Source: Patiriisocius_A hiemis (GTDB lineage Bacteria > Bacteroidota > Bacteroidia > Flavobacteriales > Flavobacteriaceae). From it: a stretch of 64,000 nt of DNA. The position numbers and the translations under genes were made by a program. Under the pieces are notes generated by a model. That model ran no database searches, had not been told where the DNA came from, and worked only from the letters and a program-made list of their open reading frames with translations. Shown piece after piece: positions 41,494-49,571 of the stretch. Location: positions 434,001-498,000 of the forward strand of contig NZ_JAVRHZ010000002.1 in the NCBI RefSeq assembly GCF_031846325.1, in the 5' to 3' direction. How positions within the stretch are numbered: position 1 is the stretch's first letter; every line of letters starts with the position of its first letter.

Positions 41494-42372
41494 TTAAAAG
41501 AGTTCTTTACAAGTGTATGTTTTGTCTAATCGCACTCCTTTTTCGGTGTGCTTTACAGTAATAATTTGATTGTGTGCATCATGCTCTAAAAACAGATAAA
41601 AACCATTATCTGCTGCAGCGTTTAAAAATAATTCTTTTTCTGGTAATGTCAACAAAGGGCGTGTATCGTACCCCATTACAAAGGGTAGAGGTAGGTGTCC
41701 TGCTGTAGGTAATAGATCTGCCATAAAAGCAATGGTCTTATTTTTATATTTAATAAGAGGGATCATTTGTTTATCGGTATGGCCATCTGCAAAGAAAATG
41801 CCGAAATCTAACTCGTTAGCTTCAGAAAAATTTGTTGTTTCATCAGCAAGTCCTTTTTGAGGGCCTTTTACAAACTGAAGCTGACCACTTTCTTGCATTG
41901 GCAAAATATTTTCAGAAAGAAAAGAAGCTCTTTCTCTTCTGTTGGGTTTTGTTGCCCATTCCCAATGGTTTTGATTACTCCAAAAAGTAGCATTTTTAAA
42001 AGCAGGCTGATACCCTGTTCTGTCTTTATTCCAAATTACACTACCACCACAATGGTCAAAATGTAGGTGCGTCATAAAAACATCTGTAATGTCGTCGCGA
42101 TGAAATCCGTGTTTTTTAAGGGAAGCATCAAGAGAATGATCTCCCCAAGGATAGTAATATCCAAAAAATTTATCACTTTGTTTATTACCCATTCCCGTAT
42201 CAATAAGAGTGAGCCTATTGCCCTCTTCAATTAAAAGGCAACGTGCCGCAATATCAATCATGTTGTTAGCATCTGCAGGATTGGTCCTTGTCCACAAAGA
42301 TTTTGGGACTACTCCAAACATAGCTCCACCGTCCAGTTTAAAATTTCCTGCTTCTATAGGGAATAATTTCAT
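41494..42372 (-). CDS. MBL-fold metallohydrolase
   Basis: A 292-residue metallo-beta-lactamase fold hydrolase. The metal-binding motif HLHFDH is at 102-107, with the remaining ligands in WATKPN...DGHTDKQM and DAHNQII. The layout resembles N-acyl-homoserine lactonase-like or general MBL hydrolases; the substrate cannot be told. It is the first gene of a leftward run with the S8 and M1 peptidase genes, whose junctions are 2 and 18 bases. It has no signal peptide and is probably cytoplasmic. Confidence 0.9.
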   Translation of the reverse strand: MKLFPIEAGNFKLDGGAMFGVVPKSLWTRTNPADANNMIDIAARCLLIEEGNRLTLIDTGMGNKQSDKFFGYYYPWGDHSLDASLKKHGFHRDDITDVFMTHLHFDHCGGSVIWNKDRTGYQPAFKNATFWSNQNHWEWATKPNRRERASFLSENILPMQESGQLQFVKGPQKGLADETTNFSEANELDFGIFFADGHTDKQMIPLIKYKNKTIAFMADLLPTAGHLPLPFVMGYDTRPLLTLPEKELFLNAAADNGFYLFLEHDAHNQIITVKHTEKGVRLDKTYTCKELF

Positions 42373-42531
42373 AGAAGTCGCAAAATATAAAAAAGTGAGC
42401 TAATCACCTTGTTCGTTAAGTGTTTATTAAGAAATAAAAAATCAATTTTCAAACAAAAAAAATGAACTTAAATAATACCCTTATTTAATCTTTTTGCAGT
42501 ATTTTGTTGTTTTAACTATTAGAAATAAAAA

Positions 42532-44400
42532 ATGGTAGAGTTAGCTGGCATTATAATTTTAGGAATATTAGCACAATGGGTTGCTTGGAAATTTAAAATT
42601 CCAGCAATATTACCCTTAATTTTAATAGGTCTCCTAGTGGGTCCAATCTCTACTTTGTTTTCTGAAAGTGGAGGGCAATGGATACAGCCTATTTATGAAG
42701 GGGGTAATGGACTATTTCCAGGCGAAAACTTGTTTTATTTTGTTTCTCTTGCTATTGGTATAATTTTATTTGAAGGCGGATTAACACTTAAACGTGGTGA
42801 GATAAAAAAAGTTGGATCTGTTATTGGAAAATTAATAAGCTTGGGAGCTGCCATTACTTTTATTGGGGCTGGAGTTGCAGCTCATTATGTATATGGGTTA
42901 GACTGGCGCATTTCTTTCTTATTTGCAGGACTTATAATTGTGACAGGGCCAACGGTAATTACTCCTATTTTACGAAATATTCCGCTTAAGAAGGATGTTT
43001 CAGCAGTTTTAAAGTGGGAAGGAATATTAATTGACCCAATTGGCGCCCTGGTTGCCGTTTTAGTTTTTGAGTTTATAAGCGTAGAAGGCGATAGTGGTTT
43101 TACAAAACAAGCTTTACTAGAATTCGGAAAAATTGTAGTAGTTGGCTTTGCTTTTGGAATCTCTGGAGGGTATGCGCTTTATATCGCTATTAAGAAAAAA
43201 TTTATCCCACATTACTTACTTAATGTAGTGTCATTATCTGTGGTGCTTTTAATATTTGTAGAAAGCGATTTATTTGCGCATGAGTCTGGGTTACTTTCGG
43301 TTGTAGTTATGGGAATGTTTTTAGGGAATAGCGACTTACCTAACCTAAAAGAGTTGCTTTACTTTAAAGAATCTTTAAGTGTCCTTTTAATTTCTATTCT
43401 GTTTATACTATTAGCAGCAAATATTAGTCTTGATGACTTAATGCTAATTTACAATTGGAACACAGCGATATTAATTGCTGTTGTAATCTTTATTTTGCGG
43501 CCTATAAGCGTTTTTTTAAGCACAACAAACTCAACATTAAAAACTAATGAAAAGCTATTTATAAGCTGGGTAGGCCCCAGGGGTATAGTTGCAGCTGGAA
43601 TTGCATCTTTATTCGGAACAAAATTAGTAGCAAAAGGAGTTCCTGGAGCAGAATATATTACGCCATTAGTATTTGCGGTAGTTTTAATTACTGTTCTTCT
43701 TAATGCAACAACAGCAAGGTTTTTTGCAAGAATAGTAGGGGTTTTCTTAAAAAGTTCTGATGGTATTATGATTGTTGGAGCCTCTAAGGTTTCAAGGCTA
43801 ATAGCCTCTTATCTTCAAAAAAATGATAGGCATGTAGTTTTGGTAGATTCTAACCGAATTAATATAAACAAGGCCAAAGAATTAGGTATAGACGCACTTA
43901 ATGCCAACATTTACTCAGATGATCTAACGGATAATATAGAATTGAATGATGTAGGGTTTTTAATAGCTATGACCGGAAATGATGAAATTAATAAACAAGC
44001 AACTAATCGTTATGGAGAAGAGTTTGGCGAGAATGGAACTTTTAGACTTATTTCTTCTGAAGAAATGCGTAGTGCCAAAAATCTTCCAGAAGGCGTTTTT
44101 TCTAGAACACACGATTACCTAAAATTTACAAACATTGCCAGAAAATTTCCATCTATTCAAGAAATTGAGATAAATACTGAAGAGCAGTTTTTAAAGGTTT
44201 TTAAAATCATAGAGGAAGAAGAAAATGCGATTCCTGTATTCTTAAAGGATGCCAGCAATGCTATTTCAATTATTAATGAGCCCGAGAACATAACTATAAC
44301 CAAAGGAAGCTATTTAGCTTACTTGGGCAAACCTATGGACTTGGAAGATGTTATGACAGCTACCAAACAAGAGGACGCTGAAGAAATTAGTAAAGAATAA
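42532..44400 (+). CDS. CPA1-family monovalent cation/proton antiporter with TrkA-N domain
   Basis: A 622-residue transporter: about twelve membrane helices in residues 1-405 (including the exchange-region segments GPTVITPIL and LIDPIGALVAVLVF), then a cytosolic RCK/TrkA-N domain from about 415 (GIMIVGASKVSRLIASYL, a Rossmann Gly-x-x-x-x fold) and an additional C-terminal domain. It exchanges Na+ or K+ for H+, probably gated by nucleotides bound to the TrkA-N domain. It is transcribed rightward, 39 bases before the small lipoprotein gene. Confidence 0.93.
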   Translation: MVELAGIIILGILAQWVAWKFKIPAILPLILIGLLVGPISTLFSESGGQWIQPIYEGGNGLFPGENLFYFVSLAIGIILFEGGLTLKRGEIKKVGSVIGKLISLGAAITFIGAGVAAHYVYGLDWRISFLFAGLIIVTGPTVITPILRNIPLKKDVSAVLKWEGILIDPIGALVAVLVFEFISVEGDSGFTKQALLEFGKIVVVGFAFGISGGYALYIAIKKKFIPHYLLNVVSLSVVLLIFVESDLFAHESGLLSVVVMGMFLGNSDLPNLKELLYFKESLSVLLISILFILLAANISLDDLMLIYNWNTAILIAVVIFILRPISVFLSTTNSTLKTNEKLFISWVGPRGIVAAGIASLFGTKLVAKGVPGAEYITPLVFAVVLITVLLNATTARFFARIVGVFLKSSDGIMIVGASKVSRLIASYLQKNDRHVVLVDSNRININKAKELGIDALNANIYSDDLTDNIELNDVGFLIAMTGNDEINKQATNRYGEEFGENGTFRLISSEEMRSAKNLPEGVFSRTHDYLKFTNIARKFPSIQEIEINTEEQFLKVFKIIEEEENAIPVFLKDASNAISIINEPENITITKGSYLAYLGKPMDLEDVMTATKQEDAEEISKE

Positions 44401-44439
44401 ATTGTAATTTACCTCGTTGTTTTTAACAAAGAACTACTT

Positions 44440-44664
44440 ATGCAAAAAGCCTTATTTTTAATATTCATATCAACTGCTTTTTTTTATAGTTGTAAAGATG
44501 ATGATAGTCGCACATGCACTACTTGCTCGTCTGAGCAAACAGCAGTATTTGAGGTGTGTAGAGAAAGCAATGGAAACGCCTCTGTAAATGGGGAGAATAC
44601 AGACACAAATTACGATGTATATATTGCAGGTTTAGAAGAGGCTGGAGCTACCTGTGGAAATTAA
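44440..44664 (+). CDS. Small cysteine-rich lipoprotein, function unknown
   Basis: A 74-residue predicted lipoprotein with a short signal peptide (MQKALFLIFISTAFFYSC, Cys18 lipidated). The mature part holds a CTTC pair and two more cysteines (FEVCRE and ATCGN). These could form disulfides or bind metal. I do not recognise the family. It follows the antiporter by 39 bases and precedes a GC-rich hairpin. A small coding capacity with a clear lipobox supports reality; expression is not proven. Confidence 0.7.
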   Translation: MQKALFLIFISTAFFYSCKDDDSRTCTTCSSEQTAVFEVCRESNGNASVNGENTDTNYDVYIAGLEEAGATCGN

Positions 44665-44665
44665 A

Positions 44666-44686
44666 AAGCCGCCTTTCGGCGGCCTT
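44666..44686 (-). terminator. Hairpin terminator of the leftward barrel-protein genes
   Basis: GCCGCC (44668-44673) pairs with GGCGGC (44678-44683) around a UUUC loop (GAAA on the minus strand). On the minus strand it is followed by TTTTTAA. It can also act on the plus strand after the small lipoprotein, but the T-run there is poor. Confidence 0.8.
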
Positions 44687-44707
44687 ATACAGCTTAAGAA
44701 AACACTT

Positions 44708-46015
44708 TTAAAATCCAATTCTCAAGCCTAATTTTGCTGGATTGTTTTTATTGATGAGAATTGAAGTCTCATCGGCTTTAAATTCACCTGGGCCATCTTG
44801 GGAGGTGAAAGTTAGACTGGTGTGTGTAACAATAGGCACTATCAAACTAATCGACACATTATCACTAAGAGGCACATTCAGGCCGGTGTTAAGCCCAATG
44901 TTAAAGCCTGAGAAGTCGTCCTTAGACCCGTTGTTGTCATTAGTTCCAAAAATGTAGTTTCCGTTAATACCATTAGTCATATGTGTTTCTCCACTTGGAG
45001 TGATAGGTGAAAACAACTGTACTGTTGGACCAATATTAAACTGAGTGTTGTTGAAGTCCATAAAACTTGTGGTTTCAACTCCAATATTTCCACCAATAAA
45101 TAGTGCCCCGTCACCAACATCAGTAGCATTGTAAAGGTATTCGGCCCCCAGACAGAAGCTTGTTTCTTCAAAATCTTGTTCAAAACCAGCCCCTATACTT
45201 CCCCCAATAGTTTGATTAGGGAGTGAGATGTTTTCGGTTGGGTTTATCTCAAGCGCAGTTTCTTTTGGTGTTTCAGTTTTACTTGGACAACACACCTCTT
45301 GAAGTAACTCAAACTTTATATTTTTTGGTTCTTCAAAAGAAATCTTTTTAGAAGTCAAAACTCCTTTTGCATTCGATGTGTACTCATACTTTAAGCTTTT
45401 TATTTTTCTATCAGGGTCTTTTTTACAGTTACAATTTTCTACAACTCTTGAAGCAAAACTCCAATAAACAAATGGAGAATCTACTTTGGTTAATTTCATA
45501 ATAATTCTAAGTTCAACATAACAAGCCCCCATGTTTTCTTCTACAAAAACAATTGGTATTCCTCTAGAGAAACTATGTAAAGTGCTATAAATTTCTCGAA
45601 GCTCTTTTTTTTCATTTTCGTTTAAAGCACCTAAGTTAACTTCAGCGGTATTTTTTAAAAAATTGAGATAGGATGAGCCCGGTTCATATTTTTGAATTAG
45701 TTTATCAAAAGAAGATGCAAAATTCCCTTTGTCTATTTTTTCAAATGCATTTACTTGCTTTTCATAATTTCTAATACCGCCAATTAAATAATTAAAACTA
45801 AAATGGTTTGTTGATGGGTAAAGCAAACTTTTTATAGGTTCTGCACAGATTACTTTTGGAATTTGTAGTTGACCTTCTGTATGCATTTTTACGATAGCAG
45901 CATCAAGTTCTTTAGTTGCTTGAATATCAGCCTTGCTGAGACCTTGGCTATAGAGTAACGTATTACTTAAAAAGATAAGTACGAATATTTTTAGTTTCTT
46001 AATAGTTGTTTTCAT
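44708..46015 (-). CDS. Cys-motif outer-membrane beta-barrel protein, paralog A, function unknown
   Basis: 435 residues with a signal peptide (ending LLYSQG). The N-terminal 200 residues are helical. A CxC pair (VVENCNCKKDP) and a CC pair (LLQEVCCPSK) mark the middle. The C-terminal 190 residues are amphipathic strands ending in LGLRIGF, as in an outer-membrane barrel, with the shared loop FGTNDNNGSKDDFSG. It is clearly paralogous to the next gene over its middle and C-terminal parts, with weak similarity in the N-terminus. I do not recognise a named family. It lies 23 bases downstream of paralog B. Confidence 0.75.
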   Translation of the reverse strand: MKTTIKKLKIFVLIFLSNTLLYSQGLSKADIQATKELDAAIVKMHTEGQLQIPKVICAEPIKSLLYPSTNHFSFNYLIGGIRNYEKQVNAFEKIDKGNFASSFDKLIQKYEPGSSYLNFLKNTAEVNLGALNENEKKELREIYSTLHSFSRGIPIVFVEENMGACYVELRIIMKLTKVDSPFVYWSFASRVVENCNCKKDPDRKIKSLKYEYTSNAKGVLTSKKISFEEPKNIKFELLQEVCCPSKTETPKETALEINPTENISLPNQTIGGSIGAGFEQDFEETSFCLGAEYLYNATDVGDGALFIGGNIGVETTSFMDFNNTQFNIGPTVQLFSPITPSGETHMTNGINGNYIFGTNDNNGSKDDFSGFNIGLNTGLNVPLSDNVSISLIVPIVTHTSLTFTSQDGPGEFKADETSILINKNNPAKLGLRIGF

Positions 46016-46038
46016 AATAAAGTGTTTAATTAGTTTTA

Positions 46039-47385
46039 TTAAAGCCCAATACGCACTCCAAGAGTAACAGGATTGTTCTTGTTTAGGAGAATAGAAGTAT
46101 TGCTTACATCAAGAGACCCTCCGCCTTCTTGTGATTCGAAAGTTAGGTTTTGGAATGACACTATTGGAATTATTAGGCTAATGGAAGCATTGCTCGATAT
46201 TTGAACATTTAGCCCAGTATTTAATCCAATTTGATAACCAGAAATATCATCTTTAAATCCATTATTATCATTTGTTCCAAAGAGATAAACAGCCGTTAAT
46301 CCATTAGTCATTTGTGTGTCACCATTAGTTGAAATAGGCGTAAATAATTGTGCTGTTGGCCCAACACTTATTGTGGTGCTGTTAAAGTCCATAAAGCTAG
46401 CCGTTGCTAATTTTGCAACACCACCAATATATAGTGGGCTGTTTCCTAGCTCTGTAATATTAAATAGATATTCGGCACCAAGGCATATACTAACTTCTTC
46501 TAAGTCTTGCTCAAACCCAATCCCGCCGCTAACTCCGAGTGTCTGTTCTGGAAGAGAAACCAACATGTCTTCTGGTAGATCAATAGAAGTATCTTCGTTA
46601 GGGTCTTCCTCACCTGGACAGCAGCTTACTTTTTCTAAACTAAAGCTAGACCCTTTTGTTTTTTCAAAGTCAATATTGGAGGTTGTTAATGTGCCATTTA
46701 CAAATGCGTCATACTCAAAAATAGCTTCATTAACTTCATCTCGATTAGAGTCATTAGCGCAATCACAAGTTATTGTTACAGTAGTCTTTATAAACCATGT
46801 TACCTTAGGGTATTTCCACTTATTAGCTTTTAATGTGTGGTTTGTTGTAGCATAGCACTCTGCAAATTTTGCAGATGCTATTTTCTCACCTTTGGTCGTT
46901 ATGGTTTTCCTTTTTTTTAAAGGATGGTTTACATAAAAGTCCAGAAGTATATCCTTATCTTTTTTATTTATATCAAGAATTTTAATTCCAGTTATATCTT
47001 CTGCAAAGTCTTTAAACCTTCTGCTTCTACTTATGGCAGCGAAGTAACTTTCATTTGGGTTTGATGAAGTTGTTAAAATAATATTGTCTTGTAATGCATT
47101 AAGCTTTTTATTATAGTCTTCTAAAACATTTTTAAAGTAAGCTTCAAAAGGCTTTGTATTTGGGAGCAAATCGGACTTTGTAAATTGTTGTAAGATTAAA
47201 AAAGGTTCACAAGGAGTAGTATCTTTTTCTTTGCCTGCTGCAAGAACACTAGCGTCTTGAAGCATTTCCAAAAAGTTTTTTTGTAATGCTTTGCCAGCTT
47301 CTGAATACTTGTTTTTTTGGTTTTGGGCTACTACTTGAAATGTAATAGAAAGGGCAAGAAAAGCCCATAGATGTCTAGTTTTCAT
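46039..47385 (-). CDS. Cys-motif outer-membrane beta-barrel protein, paralog B, function unknown
   Basis: 448 residues, signal peptide (ending FQVVAQ). It has the same plan as paralog A: helical N-terminus, CxC (TCDCANDSN), CC pair (KVSCCPGEE), then SLPEQTLGVSGGIGFEQDLEEVSICLGAEYLFN, parallel to SLPNQTIGGSIGAGFEQDFEETSFCLGAEYLYN in A, and barrel strands ending LGVRIGL. Thus the cysteines and barrel are kept while the N-termini have diverged. Function is unknown. It is first in the leftward pair; the region in front holds an inverted repeat and a direct repeat. Confidence 0.75.
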   Translation of the reverse strand: MKTRHLWAFLALSITFQVVAQNQKNKYSEAGKALQKNFLEMLQDASVLAAGKEKDTTPCEPFLILQQFTKSDLLPNTKPFEAYFKNVLEDYNKKLNALQDNIILTTSSNPNESYFAAISRSRRFKDFAEDITGIKILDINKKDKDILLDFYVNHPLKKRKTITTKGEKIASAKFAECYATTNHTLKANKWKYPKVTWFIKTTVTITCDCANDSNRDEVNEAIFEYDAFVNGTLTTSNIDFEKTKGSSFSLEKVSCCPGEEDPNEDTSIDLPEDMLVSLPEQTLGVSGGIGFEQDLEEVSICLGAEYLFNITELGNSPLYIGGVAKLATASFMDFNSTTISVGPTAQLFTPISTNGDTQMTNGLTAVYLFGTNDNNGFKDDISGYQIGLNTGLNVQISSNASISLIIPIVSFQNLTFESQEGGGSLDVSNTSILLNKNNPVTLGVRIGL

Positions 47386-47433
47386 TGTTTTTGGATTTTA
47401 AAAGTTGTATTCAAATATGTGCTGAAAACCAGA

Positions 47434-47487
47434 CAGTTACAAATTAATGTGACGAGTTACCAAAAAAGTGTGATGAATAACACACTT
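47434..47487. promoter_or_regulatory. Repeats upstream of the barrel-protein pair (possible operator)
   Basis: AGTTAC occurs twice (47435-47440 and 47455-47460), 20 bases apart, and an AAGTGTG/CACACTT inverted repeat is at 47466-47472/47481-47487. They lie in the 180-base gap upstream of the leftward paralog pair. The pattern suggests a regulator-binding site but no regulator is identified. Confidence 0.35.
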
Positions 47488-47511
47488 CAAGTTGCCTTTA
47501 GATAGCATAAA

Positions 47512-47541
47512 AAAATCCGAAGCTACTAGACTTCGGATTTT
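47512..47541 (-). terminator. Intrinsic terminator of lepA
   Basis: An 11-bp perfect stem (AAAATCCGAAG 47512-47522 with CTTCGGATTTT 47531-47541) and an 8-base loop, followed by T's on the minus strand, 27 bases after the lepA stop. Confidence 0.88.
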
Positions 47542-47567
47542 GTTTCTATCATATTAGGCTTTTAAAA

Positions 47568-49364
47568 CTACTCATTCAGTTTTAATACTGCCATAAATGC
47601 TTCTTGAGGTATTTCTACATTACCCACTTGACGCATACGTTTCTTTCCTTTCTTTTGTTTCTCTAAAAGCTTTCTTTTACGTGATATGTCACCTCCATAA
47701 CATTTTGCTGTTACGTCTTTTCTAAGTGCTTTTACAGTCTCTCTTGAGATTATTTTTGCTCCAATAGCAGCCTGTATAGGAATATCAAATTGTTGCCTTG
47801 GGATTAACTGTCGTAATTTTTCGCACATTTTCTTACCAATATCGTATGCGTTGTCTTGGTGTAATAATGCAGAAAGCGCATCTACAACATTTCCGTTTAG
47901 TAATACATCAACTTTAACGAGTTTAGATTCTCGCATTCCAATTGGGGTATAATCAAAAGAAGCATATCCTTTAGAAACAGTTTTTAACCTATCATAAAAA
48001 TCAAAAACAATTTCAGCCAAGGGCATATCAAAGGTAAGCTCTACTCTTTCAGTAGTAAGGTAGGTTTGATTGGTAATTTGCCCGCGCTTTTCAATACATA
48101 AAGACATTACAGAGCCTACAAAGTCAGACTTTGTAATAATGGTAGCCTTGATGTATGGTTCTTCCATACGATTCAGTTTAGAAGGATCCGGCAAGTCACT
48201 TGGGTTATTAACCAAAATCACTTCATCAGGCTCTCTGTTTGTGTATGCATGATAAGACACGTTAGGGACTGTTGTAATAACAGTCATGTCAAATTCTCGC
48301 TCTAGACGTTCTTGAATAATCTCAAGATGTAACATTCCTAAGAAACCACACCTAAAACCAAAGCCTAATGCAGCAGAACTTTCAGGTTGAAATACAAGTG
48401 AAGCATCATTTAATTGCAGCTTTTCCATAGAGGCCCTGAGTTCTTCATAGTCCTCTGTATCTACAGGATAAATCCCTGCAAATACCATGGGCTTTACGTC
48501 TTCAAAACCTTCAATCATATTAGTGGTAGGAGATTTAGCATCTGTAATAGTATCTCCCACTTTTACCTCAACCGCCTCTTTAATTCCTGTAATAAGGTAT
48601 CCTACATCGCCAGTTTTAATAACTTGTTTGGGTTGTTGTTTTAGCTTTAAAGTTCCAACTTCATCTGCATAATAAGTTTTACCGGTTGCCATAAACTTAA
48701 TGTGTTGCCCCTTCCTTATTTCGCCATTTAAAACTCTAAAATAAGTCTCAACCCCTCGAAACGGATTATAAACCGAATCAAATATTAGGGCTTGTAGAGA
48801 TTCATCTGCAATACCCTTTGGAGCTGGTACCCGCTCTATAATGGCTTGTAGTATTTCTTCAATACCAATACCCGTTTTAGCACTTGCAGGAATGACCTCT
48901 TCTGCATCACAACCCAGTAAATCAACAATATCATCCGTCACTTCTTCGGGATTAGCAGAGGGCAAATCTACTTTGTTTAACACAGGAATAATTTCTAAGT
49001 CATTTTCTAGTGCTAAATATAAATTAGAAATAGTTTGTGCTTGAATACTTTGCGCAGCATCCACTACAAGCAACGCGCCTTCACATGCAGCGATACTTCT
49101 AGAAACTTCATAAGAAAAATCTACGTGACCAGGAGTGTCAATTAAGTTTAAAATAAATTGTTCACCTTTATATGTATACTCCATTTGGATTGCGTGACTT
49201 TTAATGGTAATACCACGCTCTCTTTCCAAGTCCATATTATCAAGCAATTGCGCTTGTTCCTCTCTAGCCGTTACAGCACCTGTAGCACTTAGAAGCCTAT
49301 CGGCAAGCGTACTTTTTCCGTGATCAATATGCGCAATAATGCAAAAATTCCTAATGTTTTTCAT
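47568..49364 (-). CDS. lepA: Translation elongation factor 4 (LepA)
   Basis: About 598 residues, normal length. The GTPase motifs IIAHIDHGKSTLADRLL (G1), RERGITIKSHAI (G2 region), DTPGHVDFSYEV (G3) and NKVDLPSANPEEV (G4) are intact. The LepA-specific C-terminal domain is present (RQQFDIPIQAAIGAKIISRETVKALRKDVTAKCYGGDISRKRKLLEKQKKGKKRM, given as landmarks within 540-590). The frame is open upstream to 49391, but the ATG at 49364 (MKNIRNFCIIAHIDHG) matches the family. Promoter 32 bases upstream, terminator downstream: monocistronic. Confidence 0.97.
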   Translation of the reverse strand: MKNIRNFCIIAHIDHGKSTLADRLLSATGAVTAREEQAQLLDNMDLERERGITIKSHAIQMEYTYKGEQFILNLIDTPGHVDFSYEVSRSIAACEGALLVVDAAQSIQAQTISNLYLALENDLEIIPVLNKVDLPSANPEEVTDDIVDLLGCDAEEVIPASAKTGIGIEEILQAIIERVPAPKGIADESLQALIFDSVYNPFRGVETYFRVLNGEIRKGQHIKFMATGKTYYADEVGTLKLKQQPKQVIKTGDVGYLITGIKEAVEVKVGDTITDAKSPTTNMIEGFEDVKPMVFAGIYPVDTEDYEELRASMEKLQLNDASLVFQPESSAALGFGFRCGFLGMLHLEIIQERLEREFDMTVITTVPNVSYHAYTNREPDEVILVNNPSDLPDPSKLNRMEEPYIKATIITKSDFVGSVMSLCIEKRGQITNQTYLTTERVELTFDMPLAEIVFDFYDRLKTVSKGYASFDYTPIGMRESKLVKVDVLLNGNVVDALSALLHQDNAYDIGKKMCEKLRQLIPRQQFDIPIQAAIGAKIISRETVKALRKDVTAKCYGGDISRKRKLLEKQKKGKKRMRQVGNVEIPQEAFMAVLKLNE

Positions 49365-49395
49365 ACAACAATTCCCTTGTTTGGGATTCAAGTTG

Positions 49396-49403
49396 CAAAT
49401 ATA
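49396..49403 (-). promoter_or_regulatory. Promoter -7 box (TATATTTG) for lepA
   Basis: Reverse strand TATATTTG, exact TAnnTTTG match, 31 bases before the lepA ATG. Confidence 0.65.
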
Positions 49404-49571
49404 AGGTAATTAGGTTGTGATTTTTAGGGATATATACACTTCATCGAAAAAAAATGCGCTTTTAAGTTATTGTTATCAAATAATTAAGATATTTGTTATG
49501 TTGTGTTTTTAAATGAAATTATTTCATCTCCCCTTAGAAACTTTCATTAACAAAAAAACAAACCTATTTAA

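Noticed and set aside
46316..46855. 179-residue open frame antisense to barrel paralog B
   Set aside because: Ser/Val-rich composition follows from the complementary strand; no promoter or family match.
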